Source of the DNA: Hoylesella pleuritidis JCM 14110
Lineage (GTDB): Bacteria; Bacteroidota; Bacteroidia; Bacteroidales; Bacteroidaceae
Direction of reading: 5' to 3'
Assembly (NCBI RefSeq): GCF_000613725.1
Contig: NZ_BAJN01000002.1
Location: 1 to 64,000 of the forward strand
Length of the DNA stretch: 64,000 bases
Both the position numbers and the translations under genes were made by a program. This document shows positions 34,710 through 44,069 of the stretch, one piece after another (the stretch's first letter is position 1; each line of letters begins with the position of its first letter). The notes below the pieces were generated by a model that was not told the origin of the DNA, did not search any database, and saw only the letters and a program-made list of their open reading frames with translations.

Positions 34710-37415
34710 ATGAATGTATCAGACTTTACGACAAAAACCGTCGACAGCGGTCTCATGCAGCCGGAAGTAGAGGCCAGTAGGCGTCTGCATGGCAGCAATA
34801 TACTTACACCGCCGCGCGGTGTATCGCTTTGGAAGCTCTATCTTGATAAATATCGCGACCCGATGATCAAGATTTTGCTTCTTACGGCATTTGTTTCGCT
34901 CGTGCTGGCGTTTATCGAAGGCGACTTCATCGAGACCATCGGCATCTTCGTTGCGATATTCCTCGCCACGACGGTAGGCTTCGTTTTCGAGCGCGATGCA
35001 GCCCGAAAGTTCAGTGTACTGACGTCGCTTGATGAGGAACAACCCGTTAAAGTGAAACGCGACGGTCGTGTGCAGGAGATTGCCCGGCGTGATGTTGTCG
35101 TGGGAGACATCTTGATCATAGAGGTGGGCGACGAGATTCCGGCCGACGGTCAGTTGCTCAGCGCCGTGGATTTGCAGATTAACGAGTCGTCGCTTACAGG
35201 CGAACCGATGGTTACGAAATATGCAGACGCCGCAGGGCAACACACCGAAGACGCTTATCCTGCCGACCAAGTGTTGCGTTCGACGATGGTAATGGGCGGC
35301 CGCGGTGTGGCTCGTGTTACGGCCGTGGGCGATGAAACGGAAATCGGGAAAGTGGCTCGCAAGTCGACAGAAACCACCGGCACGGAGACGCCTCTCAATC
35401 AACAGCTTGGTAAACTGGCCCGATTCATCAGCAAATTGGGCTCGTGCGTGGCCGTGGTAGCTTTCGTGCTTTTCCTCGGTCACAGTATTTTGACCGATGC
35501 GGTGTGGCATTCGGGCGATTATCTGCGGATGACCGAGCTCACGCTCAACTATTTTATGATGGCCGTTACACTCATTGTAATGGCCGTTCCCGAGGGACTT
35601 CCAATGGCGGTAACGCTGAGTCTGGCCCTGAATATGCGCCGAATGTTGCGCAGCAACAATCTTGTTCGCAAGCTGCACGCCTGCGAAACAATGGGCGCAG
35701 TTACCGTTATATGCACCGATAAGACCGGAACGCTGACGCAAAACCGGATGGAAGTGCGCGAGATGGTTCCCCTTTCTGATGACGACCGATTGCTGGCCAC
35801 AGCCATTGCTGTGAATACCACGGCCCATCTCGATACCGATGATGGGCGCGGGATAGGTAATCCCACTGAGATTGCACTGCTGACGTGGGCCCAAAAGCAC
35901 AGCTTTGATTATCACGAATTGCGTGAGCGAGCCGACATCGAGGTGCAACTCCCGTTCTCAACAGAGCGAAAGCTGATGGCTACCATTGCCCGTGTCGAGG
36001 GGCGCCGTTATCTTTTCGTCAAAGGAGCACCTGAAATTATTCTGGCGATTTGCCGTCTTTCGCCCGACGAAAGACCGTTACTTGCACAGCGTTTAACGGC
36101 TTTTCAGCAGGCCGCTAACCGTACTTTAGCGCTGGCTTATCGTAAGCTGCAAGATACCGAAACAGATATTGCTTCATTACTTGCTCCCCTCTCCCAAGGG
36201 AAAGATACCGGGGATGAGGCTGCCGAGCTATCGGATGTGCTGCTTACACTACAATCCTTGGTTGCCATCAGCGATCCGTTGCGTCTCGATGTACCGTCGG
36301 CTGTGGCCGAATGTCGGCGTGCCGGCATTACGGTGAAGATCGTTACGGGCGACACTTCGGCCACAGCTATCGAGATTGCGCGGCAAATCGGTATCTGGAC
36401 AGCCGATGACGACAAGGTTGAAGCGGCCCATCCAAACAGTCGACACATCACCGGCACCGACTTTGCAGCCCTCAGCGATGAGGCGGCTTACGCCGAAGTG
36501 GAGGGGTTGAAAGTGATGTCGCGGGCCCGACCCGACAACAAACAGCGGTTGGTTCAGCTGTTGCAGCGCCACGGCGAGATTGTGGCCGTTACGGGAGACG
36601 GCACCAACGATGCGCCCGCACTCAATTATGCGCACGTGGGCTTGTCGCTCGGCTCAGGCACGAGTGTGGCCAAAGAAGCGTCGGATATGACACTCTTGGA
36701 CGACTCTTTCGCGTCGATCGCCCGCGCGGTGATGTGGGGTCGGTCACTGTATAAGAACATTCAGCGGTTTCTTTACTTCCAGTTAGTGGTCAATTTGGCT
36801 GCTCTATTGCTCGTGTTTTGCGCCTCACTGGTGGGTATGGCGATGCCGCTCACCGTCACCCAGATATTATGGGTCAACCTGATAATGGATACTTTCGCTG
36901 CGATGTCACTGGCTTCGCTGCCGCCTTCGCACGAAGTGATGAACGAGAAGCCGCGTCGCAGCAGTAATTTCATCATTACGCGTGCAATTGGCCGTAGCAT
37001 TTGCATAGGTAGTGTGGCGCTGTTTATACTGATGTCGGGCCTGCTTCTGTATTACGAATACGATTCCGACCCCGGCATCCAACTGCACGAACTCACGATA
37101 TTCTTCACTGTTTTCGTGATGCTTCAGTTCTGGAACCTCTTCAATGCGAAGTCGCTCGGCTCGCATCATTCGGCTTTCCGTCATTTCTTTTTAGATCGGG
37201 GACTCATCCTTGTGCTGTTGATCATCCTTGGCGGACAATGGATTATCGTGACGTTCGGCGGCAAAATGTTCCGTACCGAACCGCTTTCGGCTGTCGAATG
37301 GTTGTTAATCATTGCCTCAACTTCCGTCGTTCTTTGGGCCGGCGAGTTGTGGAGGTGGAGCAAGAGACGAGGAAATAAAGTAGTAAGGGAGCAAATAATA
37401 AGTGATAAGGAGTAG
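34710..37415 (+). CDS. Calcium-transporting P-type ATPase (PMCA-like)
   Basis: 901 residues. The phosphorylation motif is ICTDKTGTLTQNRM, the A-domain has SSLTGEPM (SxxTGE type) and the hinge has MVTGDGTNDAPAL-type TGDGTNDAPAL. The M4 segment MAVPEGLPMAVTLSLA matches P2 Ca2+ pumps (PEGLP). About ten membrane segments are visible. It exports Ca2+ or a related cation with ATP. Two oddities lie in the nucleotide-binding part: codons at 36075-36140 match the phase-locked 22-bp repeat, and 36179-36223 matches an arm of the palindromic repeat, encoding LLAPLSQGKDTGDEAAEL. ribF follows 17 bp downstream. Confidence 0.93.
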   Translation: MNVSDFTTKTVDSGLMQPEVEASRRLHGSNILTPPRGVSLWKLYLDKYRDPMIKILLLTAFVSLVLAFIEGDFIETIGIFVAIFLATTVGFVFERDAARKFSVLTSLDEEQPVKVKRDGRVQEIARRDVVVGDILIIEVGDEIPADGQLLSAVDLQINESSLTGEPMVTKYADAAGQHTEDAYPADQVLRSTMVMGGRGVARVTAVGDETEIGKVARKSTETTGTETPLNQQLGKLARFISKLGSCVAVVAFVLFLGHSILTDAVWHSGDYLRMTELTLNYFMMAVTLIVMAVPEGLPMAVTLSLALNMRRMLRSNNLVRKLHACETMGAVTVICTDKTGTLTQNRMEVREMVPLSDDDRLLATAIAVNTTAHLDTDDGRGIGNPTEIALLTWAQKHSFDYHELRERADIEVQLPFSTERKLMATIARVEGRRYLFVKGAPEIILAICRLSPDERPLLAQRLTAFQQAANRTLALAYRKLQDTETDIASLLAPLSQGKDTGDEAAELSDVLLTLQSLVAISDPLRLDVPSAVAECRRAGITVKIVTGDTSATAIEIARQIGIWTADDDKVEAAHPNSRHITGTDFAALSDEAAYAEVEGLKVMSRARPDNKQRLVQLLQRHGEIVAVTGDGTNDAPALNYAHVGLSLGSGTSVAKEASDMTLLDDSFASIARAVMWGRSLYKNIQRFLYFQLVVNLAALLLVFCASLVGMAMPLTVTQILWVNLIMDTFAAMSLASLPPSHEVMNEKPRRSSNFIITRAIGRSICIGSVALFILMSGLLLYYEYDSDPGIQLHELTIFFTVFVMLQFWNLFNAKSLGSHHSAFRHFFLDRGLILVLLIILGGQWIIVTFGGKMFRTEPLSAVEWLLIIASTSVVLWAGELWRWSKRRGNKVVREQIISDKE
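36179..36223. repeat. Palindromic-repeat arm inside the ATPase coding sequence
   Basis: The reverse complement reads GCCTCATCCCCGGTATCTTT, then CCCTTGGGAGAGGGGAGCAA. It parallels the left arm at 12747 (CCCTAATCTCTTTCCAAAAG, then GCGAGGGAAGCAA). It is in frame and adds a short polar loop to the protein. Confidence 0.55.
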
Positions 37416-37432
37416 GGAATAAGTAGTAAGTA

Positions 37433-38359
37433 ATGATAATAGTGGATGAAACAACAAGGCCGTTGCCTCCTGCGGCAGCAACTATCGGGTTCTTCGATGG
37501 CGTGCATTGCGGTCATCGATACCTTATCGGGCGTGTGATCGACGAGGCCCGAGCCGACGGGTTGGCATCGATGGTCATCACGTTTGCCCGTCATCCGCGC
37601 CAGGTCATCGATACCCACTATGTACCTCGGCTGCTTTCGACCCCCGAAATGAAGATAGAGCGACTCGCAGAAACAGGTATCGACCGCTGCACCGTACTCG
37701 ACTTCGATCGCCGAATGGCTGCGCTCACGGCCCGCGAGTTTATGATACACATCCTCAGTAGTCGCCTTAACGTACGCAAACTCATTATAGGCTACGACAA
37801 TCGATTTGGTCACGACCGCTCAGAAAGTATTGACGACTATTGTGCTTATGGCCGCACGCTGGGCATCGAGGTCGTAAAGAGCTGCGGAATTACCGTAGAT
37901 GGCATCCGTGTCAGCTCTTCGGTCATTCGCAATGCCATTGAACGTGGCGATCTGACAGAGGCCAATCGTTGTTTAGGCTATGCTTATACACTGTCAGCAC
38001 ACGTGTCGCACGGCTTTCGCAACGGGCATCGCTTAGGCTTTCCCACGGCCAATCTCGATATGGATGAGGTGTGTCAGCTGCTGCCGCAGATAGGAGTCTA
38101 TGCCACACGAGTGCGCATCGAGGGCGAGTGTGAGTTGCACCCGGCAATGACGAGCGTGGGAACGCGCCCCACTTTCGACGGAACGCACCTATCAGTAGAG
38201 ACCTATATCCTGGATTTCGACGCCGACTTGTACGGCCGGAAGATTGAAGTGGCATTCCTGAAACGCATTCGCGGCGAAAAGAAATTTGCTGACTTGCAAC
38301 AGCTTCGTACGCAAATGGCCGATGACGAACGCCATATTCGCGAATTGAATCATCTTTAA
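37433..38359 (+). CDS. ribF: Bifunctional riboflavin kinase / FAD synthetase
   Basis: 308 residues. The N-terminal FAD synthetase domain has TIGFFDGVHCGHRYLIGRVI (HxGH-like nucleotidyl transfer site). The central SCGITVDGIRVSSSVIRNAI and the C-terminal riboflavin kinase domain (NGHRLGFPTANLDM; IGVYATRVRI; SVGTRPTFDG) are intact. It converts riboflavin to FMN and then FAD. It follows the ATPase after a short stretch rich in AGTAAG-like words and is followed 11 bp later by the CPBP gene; the three may share a transcript, though the ATPase has its own promoter. Confidence 0.95.
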   Translation: MIIVDETTRPLPPAAATIGFFDGVHCGHRYLIGRVIDEARADGLASMVITFARHPRQVIDTHYVPRLLSTPEMKIERLAETGIDRCTVLDFDRRMAALTAREFMIHILSSRLNVRKLIIGYDNRFGHDRSESIDDYCAYGRTLGIEVVKSCGITVDGIRVSSSVIRNAIERGDLTEANRCLGYAYTLSAHVSHGFRNGHRLGFPTANLDMDEVCQLLPQIGVYATRVRIEGECELHPAMTSVGTRPTFDGTHLSVETYILDFDADLYGRKIEVAFLKRIRGEKKFADLQQLRTQMADDERHIRELNHL

Positions 38360-38370
38360 CCGACATATAA

Positions 38371-39216
38371 ATGACAACAACGACTAAAAACATTCTCAAC
38401 ATCTTATGGTTCATTGTAGTCTATCTACTGGTCCAAGTCATTGCTACCGTCATCGTGGGTATGGCTTTCCTGATGGCTCGCGGATCGTCGATTCCCGAAG
38501 CACTCGGTTCACTTTCCGGTGGATTCTTGACGGAACCAACGGCCATTATTGTGCTGACCGCAGTTGCAAATATAACTCTTATCCTGCTGTTTCTCGGCTT
38601 CCGATGGGCACCGGTGTCGTATTCCTACCTGCGGACTCGACCTTGGCGCGCCCTCGGTTGGATTGCATTGCTCGGTTTGTTCACCGTGATTCCGTCTGTA
38701 TGGATGATCGAATGGATCGATGCCGATGTCCCCAATGGTATAGAAAAGGTGTTGAGGGCCTTGATGAGCGATGGCTTCGGCTATTTATCCGTAGGTATTC
38801 TGGCCCCCATTGCAGAAGAGATTCTCTTTCGCGGAGCTATTCTCCGCTGTTTGTTCACACTTTTTTCAAAGCGTATGCATTGGTTGCCCATCGTGCTGTC
38901 GGCCCTGATCTTCGGTCTGGCTCACGGCAATATGGGGCAGGCTCCGCACGCTGTGGCGCTCGGTTTGCTGTTAGGCTGGATGTATTACCGCACCGGCAGC
39001 ATCATTCCCGGCATCGTCTTGCATTGGGTGAACAATTCGGTTGCTTTCGCAGTCTGTAATTTGTGGCCCGGATCGGAAGACTACAAGCTCATCGATTTAT
39101 TCGGGGGCAATGCGGGGGCAATGTGGTTGAGTCTGGTATTCTCTATGCTCCTCACCATTATTTGCCTGTTACAGCTGACGCGAATATTGAAAAAGGGCAA
39201 GCGGACAAGCCGTTGA
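38371..39216 (+). CDS. CPBP-family intramembrane metalloprotease
   Basis: 281 residues with about eight hydrophobic segments. The motif EExxxR appears as IAEEILFRGAILR, the second motif as ALIFGLAHGNMGQAPHAVAL and the third His as IVLHWVNNSVAF, so all predicted zinc-binding residues are present. This is the CAAX-protease/bacteriocin-processing (Abi) superfamily; bacterial members cut or protect against peptides within the membrane, but their substrates are mostly unknown. It lies 11 bp after ribF. A hairpin follows 12 bp after the stop. No bacteriocin-like small gene is next to it. Confidence 0.9.
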   Translation: MTTTTKNILNILWFIVVYLLVQVIATVIVGMAFLMARGSSIPEALGSLSGGFLTEPTAIIVLTAVANITLILLFLGFRWAPVSYSYLRTRPWRALGWIALLGLFTVIPSVWMIEWIDADVPNGIEKVLRALMSDGFGYLSVGILAPIAEEILFRGAILRCLFTLFSKRMHWLPIVLSALIFGLAHGNMGQAPHAVALGLLLGWMYYRTGSIIPGIVLHWVNNSVAFAVCNLWPGSEDYKLIDLFGGNAGAMWLSLVFSMLLTIICLLQLTRILKKGKRTSR

Positions 39217-39228
39217 TGCTTACGAAAA

Positions 39229-39259
39229 GGGCCCCTCGATTCTCGCGAATGAAGGGCCC
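39229..39259. terminator. GC-rich hairpin between convergent CPBP and hsp20 genes
   Basis: AGGGCCCCTCGATTC (39229-39242 region) pairs with GAATGAAGGGCCC (to 39259), with one mismatch block. There is no strong T tract. It probably ends transcripts from one or both sides. Confidence 0.6.
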
Positions 39260-39285
39260 GTGCATATATGATACCTATTGAGAGA

Positions 39286-39711
39286 CTACTCTACTGAGAT
39301 TTGACGACTTGCGCTTTGCACGACTTGTGACAGCTTAGGAAGTACCACCGTGAGCACGCCATCGTTGACTTTGGCTGCGATTTTTTCCTTATCTACGTCG
39401 TCGGGAAGCAGCAATGTCTGCTCATATTTGGAGTAACTGAACTCCCGGCGCAGGTAATGTGTCTTCTTGTTTTCCTCTTTATTCTCCTGCTTCTGCTCCA
39501 TCTTGATGGTTAGATTTCCGTCGTTGTTGATGTTGACAACGAAGTCTTCTTTCTTCAATCCGGGTGCGGCAAGCTCTACAACATAGTCTTTTTCGTTTTC
39601 GATGACATTGATGGCGGGTGCCGTTGCATTAGCGCGGGGCATAAAGTCTGTGTTGAAAAAGTCGTCGAATACACTCGGTAACCACGAATTTCTGTGCATA
39701 ATTGGTAACAT
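39286..39711 (-). CDS. Small heat shock protein (Hsp20 family)
   Basis: 141 residues from MLPIMHRNSWLPSVFDDFF. This ATG has a good ribosome binding site AGGAGG about 9 bases upstream, which decides against the TTG at 39717. The alpha-crystallin domain runs from about residue 35 (NVIENEKDYVVELAAPGLKK) to AKVNDGVLTVVLPK. Short N- and C-terminal arms are typical. It holds unfolding proteins as an ATP-independent chaperone. It is a single gene; a heat-shock operator is not obvious upstream. The ~450 bp upstream include a 22-bp repeat array. Confidence 0.93.
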   Translation of the reverse strand: MLPIMHRNSWLPSVFDDFFNTDFMPRANATAPAINVIENEKDYVVELAAPGLKKEDFVVNINNDGNLTIKMEQKQENKEENKKTHYLRREFSYSKYEQTLLLPDDVDKEKIAAKVNDGVLTVVLPKLSQVVQSASRQISVE

Positions 39712-39999
39712 AATCAATCCTCCTGTTTTTTAATTTGTTTCTGTTTCAACTTCATTGGTTGAAATGCAACAAGCATACCAATAAACTTTTATGCGTCAAA
39801 TTGACATACTTATATGCCGATTTGGCTGTTCTGTGACGTCGGTAGGCCACTCATTCCCAATGTACATTATCTGATACGATGTCTGCTCTATATATAATTG
39901 AATATCAAAGAATTGAGATTCGCATCCGATTCTCGGTTGTTTAAAAACGACCCCATCTTTCGACCCTGTCTTATTTGTAATAAATTGCCTTACAACTAA

Positions 40000-40117
40000 T
40001 GGTAGATCGTACGCCGTTTAACGGCTAATTGCGGTGTAATTAGCCGTTAAACGGCGTGCAACTAACCGTCAATCGTTGAGCGTTCTTTATCCTATTGATA
40101 ATCAATAAGATATAAAT
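40000..40117. repeat. 22-bp phased repeat array, four units plus tail
   Basis: Units begin at 40000 (TGGTAGAT), 40022 (CGGCTAAT), 40044 (CCGTTAAA) and 40066 (CCGTCAAT). The tail TTGATAATCAATAAGATATA is at 40095. It is in the ~450 bp between the hsp20 start and the 3' end of the glycosyltransferase gene, where nothing else is seen. Confidence 0.85.
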
Positions 40118-40171
40118 GATTTCCTGTCGAATTTCCTTTCTCTTTTTATCTAAGGCTCAATCTCTCAATTC

Positions 40172-41125
40172 TTAGTGATTAATTTTTATTCCGTTCCGTC
40201 TTTCCATCACGAAGTATCGTGGTCTGCGCTTCACTTCAGTGTATATTTTTCCGACGTAAACACCGGTGATTCCGACGCCGGTCGTTACTACGCCGCCGAT
40301 AAACCAAAGTGAAGTGAGGGTAGAAGTCCAGCCTTGTATCGTATTGCCTTGGGCGTATTCAATCAACGCAAAACCAATCATCACAACCGAAACCAATGTC
40401 ATCAGCAGCCCGATGACGGTAATCCATTTGAGCGGAGCTGTCGAAAACGACGTTATTCCGTCGACAGAGAAGCTGAGCATTTTATGCAACGGATACTTGG
40501 ATTGCCCTGCCGTGCGCGCAGTCCGATTGTAAAACACGAAACCTTCATTGAATCCTAACTGACGAACTAAGCCTCGGAGAAAGAGATTCCGTTCAGGAAA
40601 CGCCAGCAGTGCACGTACAGTCCGTGTGGTCATCATTCGGTAATCGGCGTGGTTATAAATCATTTCCTGATCCACGGAACGCATTAGTCGATAAAAAGTT
40701 TGTGCCGTAAAGCGTTTGAAGAACGCATCTGTTTTGCGCTCTTTACGCACGCCATAGACGATGTCGCAGCCCTGCTTGACTTGCTTAACCATATCGATAA
40801 TGGCGCGCTCATCATCTTGCAGGTCGGCATCTATCGATACAGCAGCATCGCATTGGTCGACAGTCTGCTCCAATCCGGCCCACAATGCGCGCTGATGTCC
40901 TACATTATGAGACAGTCGGATACCTGAAATGTTAGCGAATTTCTCGGTGAGTTGACAAATCAAAGGCCACGTCTTGTCACTGCTTCCATCGTCGACAAGC
41001 ATTAAACGAGCCTCTGTTGCCGTCTCGTCTCGCAGCCTATCGACCACTGTCTGCAACTTATCCACTGCCCAACAGAGTACTTCCTCTTCGTTGTAACACG
41101 GAATAACAATATAAATTTTCATCAT
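40172..41125 (-). CDS. Family 2 glycosyltransferase, polyprenyl-phosphate type
   Basis: 317 residues from MMKIYIVIPCYNEEEVL. The GT2 fold shows LMLVDDGSSDKTWPLI and the metal-binding DxD as SIDADLQDDERAI. After the catalytic domain (to about residue 220) there are two hydrophobic segments (WITVIGLLMTLVSVVMIGFA; SLWFIGGVVTTGVGITGVYV) and a basic tail with RPRYFV, the layout of GtrB, ArnC and dolichol-phosphate mannosyltransferase-like enzymes. It probably attaches a sugar to undecaprenyl phosphate at the membrane. The sugar is not known. It is a single gene downstream of the sucCD terminator. Confidence 0.88.
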   Translation of the reverse strand: MMKIYIVIPCYNEEEVLCWAVDKLQTVVDRLRDETATEARLMLVDDGSSDKTWPLICQLTEKFANISGIRLSHNVGHQRALWAGLEQTVDQCDAAVSIDADLQDDERAIIDMVKQVKQGCDIVYGVRKERKTDAFFKRFTAQTFYRLMRSVDQEMIYNHADYRMMTTRTVRALLAFPERNLFLRGLVRQLGFNEGFVFYNRTARTAGQSKYPLHKMLSFSVDGITSFSTAPLKWITVIGLLMTLVSVVMIGFALIEYAQGNTIQGWTSTLTSLWFIGGVVTTGVGITGVYVGKIYTEVKRRPRYFVMERRNGIKINH

Positions 41126-41148
41126 TTTTAGCGTATGAGGGGTGGTTA

Positions 41149-41193
41149 AAAAGCCTCTATCCGAGATGTTCGGCATCCCGAATAGAGGCTTTT
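41149..41193 (-). terminator. Terminator of the sucCD operon
   Basis: AAAAGCCTCTATCCGAGATG and its partner CATCCCGAATAGAGGCTTTT pair with two mismatches around TTCGG. It sits just after the sucD stop at 41217, and the minus-strand end runs into A/T-rich sequence. Confidence 0.85.
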
Positions 41194-41216
41194 CGTATCA
41201 TTTCAAACTGTCAGCC

Positions 41217-42086
41217 TTATTTCATTTTAGCTTTTAATAGGGTGGGAATTTCGCTCGTTTCGCGTGCAACCGGTACGCCGGCAGCTTCAAAAGCAGCCAC
41301 TTTCTCGGCCGCAGTACCCGATCCGCTGGAGATGATTGCACCCGCGTGGCCCATCTGTTTGCCTTTGGGTGCCTCGCGACCGGAAATGAATGCCACTACG
41401 GGTTTGGTCACACAGCGTTTGATATAATCAGCAGCGCGCTCCTCGGCATCGCCTCCTATCTCGCCGATTAGTGCGATACTGTCGGTCTCCGGGTCGTTTT
41501 GGAACAGTTCGAGAAGGTCTTGGAAGTAGAGGCCTACGATGGGATCGCCGCCTACTCCCACAGCAGTTGACTGTCCAAAACCGTTTGCCGTAAGGTTGGC
41601 TACGACTTCGTAAGTCAGCGTTCCGCTGCGACTGATCACGCCGGTGTGTCCTTTCTTGAAGATGTTTGTTGGCATAATGCCCACCATACTCTCATCAGGT
41701 GAGATGAGTCCGGGGCAGTTCGGACCGATGAGATTGGCCCCTTTGTCACGGATATAGCGGTAAGCCTCTACCACATCGAGCGTCGGAACGCCCTCGGTGA
41801 TACAGATAATGAGTTTAATGCCGCTGTCAGCAGCCTCGAGCATCGCATCTTTTGCAAACGCAGCCGGTACGAAGATTACAGACGTGTTGGCGTTAGTAGC
41901 CTTCACAGCATCCTTAACCGTGTTGAAAACAGGTATCCCTGCAACCTCTTGTCCGGCCTTCCCGGGCGACGTTCCGCCTACAACGTTGGTGCCATACTCT
42001 TTCATTTTCGTTGCGTGGAATGCGCCGTCACGACCCGTTATGCCTTGAACGATCAGTCGTGTATCTTTATTTATCAATATACTCAT
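41217..42086 (-). CDS. sucD: Succinyl-CoA synthetase, alpha subunit
   Basis: 289 residues. The CoA-binding domain starts [20 protein letters not shown] and includes [17 protein letters not shown]. The phosphohistidine loop is [18 protein letters not shown] near the C-terminus; a second ligase motif is [12 protein letters not shown]. With SucC it interconverts succinyl-CoA and succinate with NTP formation. It follows sucC by 41 bp in the same operon, with a clear terminator after it. Length and motifs are standard. Confidence 0.96.
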   Translation of the reverse strand: MSILINKDTRLIVQGITGRDGAFHATKMKEYGTNVVGGTSPGKAGQEVAGIPVFNTVKDAVKATNANTSVIFVPAAFAKDAMLEAADSGIKLIICITEGVPTLDVVEAYRYIRDKGANLIGPNCPGLISPDESMVGIMPTNIFKKGHTGVISRSGTLTYEVVANLTANGFGQSTAVGVGGDPIVGLYFQDLLELFQNDPETDSIALIGEIGGDAEERAADYIKRCVTKPVVAFISGREAPKGKQMGHAGAIISSGSGTAAEKVAAFEAAGVPVARETSEIPTLLKAKMK

Positions 42087-42127
42087 TTTGTTTTCGGTTT
42101 TTAAGTTACGACTATTCGGTTATCGGT

Positions 42128-43267
42128 TCAACATTTGGCAGCCAGTTCTACAGCCATCTTTCCGGCCTCGCCCATCGTGTGCGCCACGTTGAATTTGGTG
42201 CCTTTGAGTAGCTCTCGGCCCTCTTTCTCGTTGGTTCCGGTTAGTCTTATCACGATCGGCATCGTGGTATCGATGAGCTTGAATGCCTCGATCAGCCCCT
42301 TAGCCACATCATCGCAGCGGGTGATTCCACCGAAGATGTTGATCAAAACTACCTTTACGTGCTTATCAGAGAGCAATAGTTTCATTGCTTCTACAATCTT
42401 CGTGGGGTTGGAACTACCGCCAATATCGAGGAAGTTAGCCGGATTTCCGCCGTAAAGTTTAATCATATCCATCGTGGCCATTGCTAAACCGGCCCCGTTG
42501 ACCATACAACCGATTTCGCCACCGAGGTTTACATAGCTGAAGCCTTTATCCTTAGCGTCTTGTTCTTTACGCTCTTCGGGCGTGGGTTCAAACAATTCGA
42601 ACACGTCGGGATGACGGAAGAGGGCATTGTTATCGAATGTCATCTTGGCATCGATGGCTTTCAGTTTGCCGTCGCCTGTCAGTACAAGCGGGTTGATTTC
42701 GGCCAGAGACGCATCCTTTTCTTTGAACAGTCGATAGAGATTTTGCAGCAAAGGGACGGCTTGTTTTACATGAGCCATATCGTCAAAAAGCGTAAATGCG
42801 GCCTCGCGAGCTTTGTAATCGGGCAGCCCTAACAGCGGGTCGATGGGTATTTTGATGATTTTCTCGGGCGTATCCTTAGCTACCGCCTCGATGTCCATAC
42901 CTCCTTCGCGGCTGAGCATCAGTATGGCCGACTTCGATTTACGGTCGATGACGATGCTTACATAATACTCCGATGCGATATCAACAGCCTCGCCGACGAG
43001 CACTCTGTCAACAGTGAAACCCTTGATATCCATCCCCAGAATCTGTGTTGCATACTGTTTGATTTCGGCTTCATTCTTACCCAGCTTCACGCCGCCGGCT
43101 TTTCCTCGGCCGCCTGTGTGTACTTGGGCTTTTACGACAGCGCGTTCTACCCTCAGTTTTCTGTAAGCTTCGACAGCCTCTTCTGCCGTGTGGCACACCA
43201 AACTGTTGTCCACCGGCAAACCATATTTGGCAAAAAAGGCCTTTGCCTGATACTCATAGACTTTCAT
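42128..43267 (-). CDS. sucC: Succinyl-CoA synthetase, beta subunit
   Basis: 379 residues. The ATP-grasp domain shows MKVYEYQAKAFFAKYGLPVD, VVKAQVHTGGRGKAGGVKLG and the metal-binding SLAEINPLVLTGDGKLKAID. The C-terminal ligase domain has GGNPANFLDIGGSS and NIFGGITRCDDVAKG. It binds the nucleotide and forms the active heterodimer with SucD. First gene of sucCD; a TATATTTG -7 box on the minus strand lies at 43313-43320, about 45 bp upstream of the start. In anaerobic Bacteroidales the pair also serves propionate/succinate metabolism. Confidence 0.96.
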   Translation of the reverse strand: MKVYEYQAKAFFAKYGLPVDNSLVCHTAEEAVEAYRKLRVERAVVKAQVHTGGRGKAGGVKLGKNEAEIKQYATQILGMDIKGFTVDRVLVGEAVDIASEYYVSIVIDRKSKSAILMLSREGGMDIEAVAKDTPEKIIKIPIDPLLGLPDYKAREAAFTLFDDMAHVKQAVPLLQNLYRLFKEKDASLAEINPLVLTGDGKLKAIDAKMTFDNNALFRHPDVFELFEPTPEERKEQDAKDKGFSYVNLGGEIGCMVNGAGLAMATMDMIKLYGGNPANFLDIGGSSNPTKIVEAMKLLLSDKHVKVVLINIFGGITRCDDVAKGLIEAFKLIDTTMPIVIRLTGTNEKEGRELLKGTKFNVAHTMGEAGKMAVELAAKC

Positions 43268-43312
43268 AGTAAATCAAATTAGTTTAAAATTTAAATGTTT
43301 AAATCAGTGCTG

Positions 43313-43320
43313 CAAATATA
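43313..43320 (-). promoter_or_regulatory. -7 box (TATATTTG) of sucCD
   Basis: The minus strand reads TATATTTG here, with a TTTG about 20 bases further upstream, close to the Bacteroidetes consensus. Confidence 0.55.
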
Positions 43321-43577
43321 GATAATTTTTCCAATAGGGGCAAATCGTATGACATTTTTTCTATGGCCGGGCATAAAAAATGTTATTTCATCACCGAAGA
43401 GAATTTAGACAAAAGGAGTCTTGTTTTCAAATCAAGAAATAAAAGGACGAAAACAAAGAACGGATGAAACAGAATGAATTGCACATAAGATTCTTTTTTC
43501 TAAGGGAAGGGTATAGAGTGAGATCTTTATTTGTATCTAACTGATATTCAAATAGATATAAGTAAACTTATAGCCAA

Positions 43578-43717
43578 CCGTTAAACGTCGTGCGATTAAC
43601 AGTTACTTGTCTTATGAAAAGCATCTAAATGCACTGTATTTAACCGTTACTTGCATTGCGTTTAACCGTTAATCAGAATGTACTTCGTATGTATTTGATA
43701 ATCAGAAAGATATAAAT
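43578..43717. repeat. 22-bp phased repeat array, five units plus tail
   Basis: Units begin at 43578 (CCGTTAAA), 43600 (CAGTTACT), 43622 (CATCTAAA), 43644 (CCGTTACT) and 43666 (CCGTTAAT), exactly 22 apart. The tail TTTGATAATCAGAAAGATAT starts at 43694. It lies in the ~800 bp between divergent sucC and the broken symporter, which otherwise hold only promoters. Confidence 0.87.
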
Positions 43718-44038
43718 CTGTGACCTTTCTTTGTTCAAGCCTGTGACATTGAGTGAGAATCTGCATTCTGAAACAGGCCGACAAGCAGTGTTAGAAAGCC
43801 GAATCTGCATCGAAAATCGTTGATATTCGGCCTCGTATCAAGCGCATTTCGGGAAACGGGAGAATGTTGAAAAAGCATCTTCGAATATTTACTTTTCCGG
43901 TCTCTGTTCGTTATCTTTATTGTATTAGAATGCAAAGTGATGAGAAACAGGCTCTTTTCGGTCTTACTGATAGGAGCTGTCACCATAAAAATAGCCGCCT
44001 TTATCGATATATTTACATCAAAAACGGAATTTATTTTA

Positions 44039-44046
44039 TAATTTTG
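44039..44046 (+). promoter_or_regulatory. -7 box (TAATTTTG) in front of the broken symporter gene
   Basis: TAATTTTG fits TAnnTTTG and precedes ATG 44070 by 23 bp. The promoter thus outlived its gene and could now serve the downstream helix-hairpin-helix gene. Confidence 0.45.
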
Positions 44047-44069
44047 CAGCATCGGATCAGTATTGAAAT

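Noticed and set aside
34719..35948. A 409-codon minus-strand frame opposite the P-type ATPase
   Set aside because: It is antisense to a gene with every conserved ATPase motif; the antisense protein shows no recognisable features.
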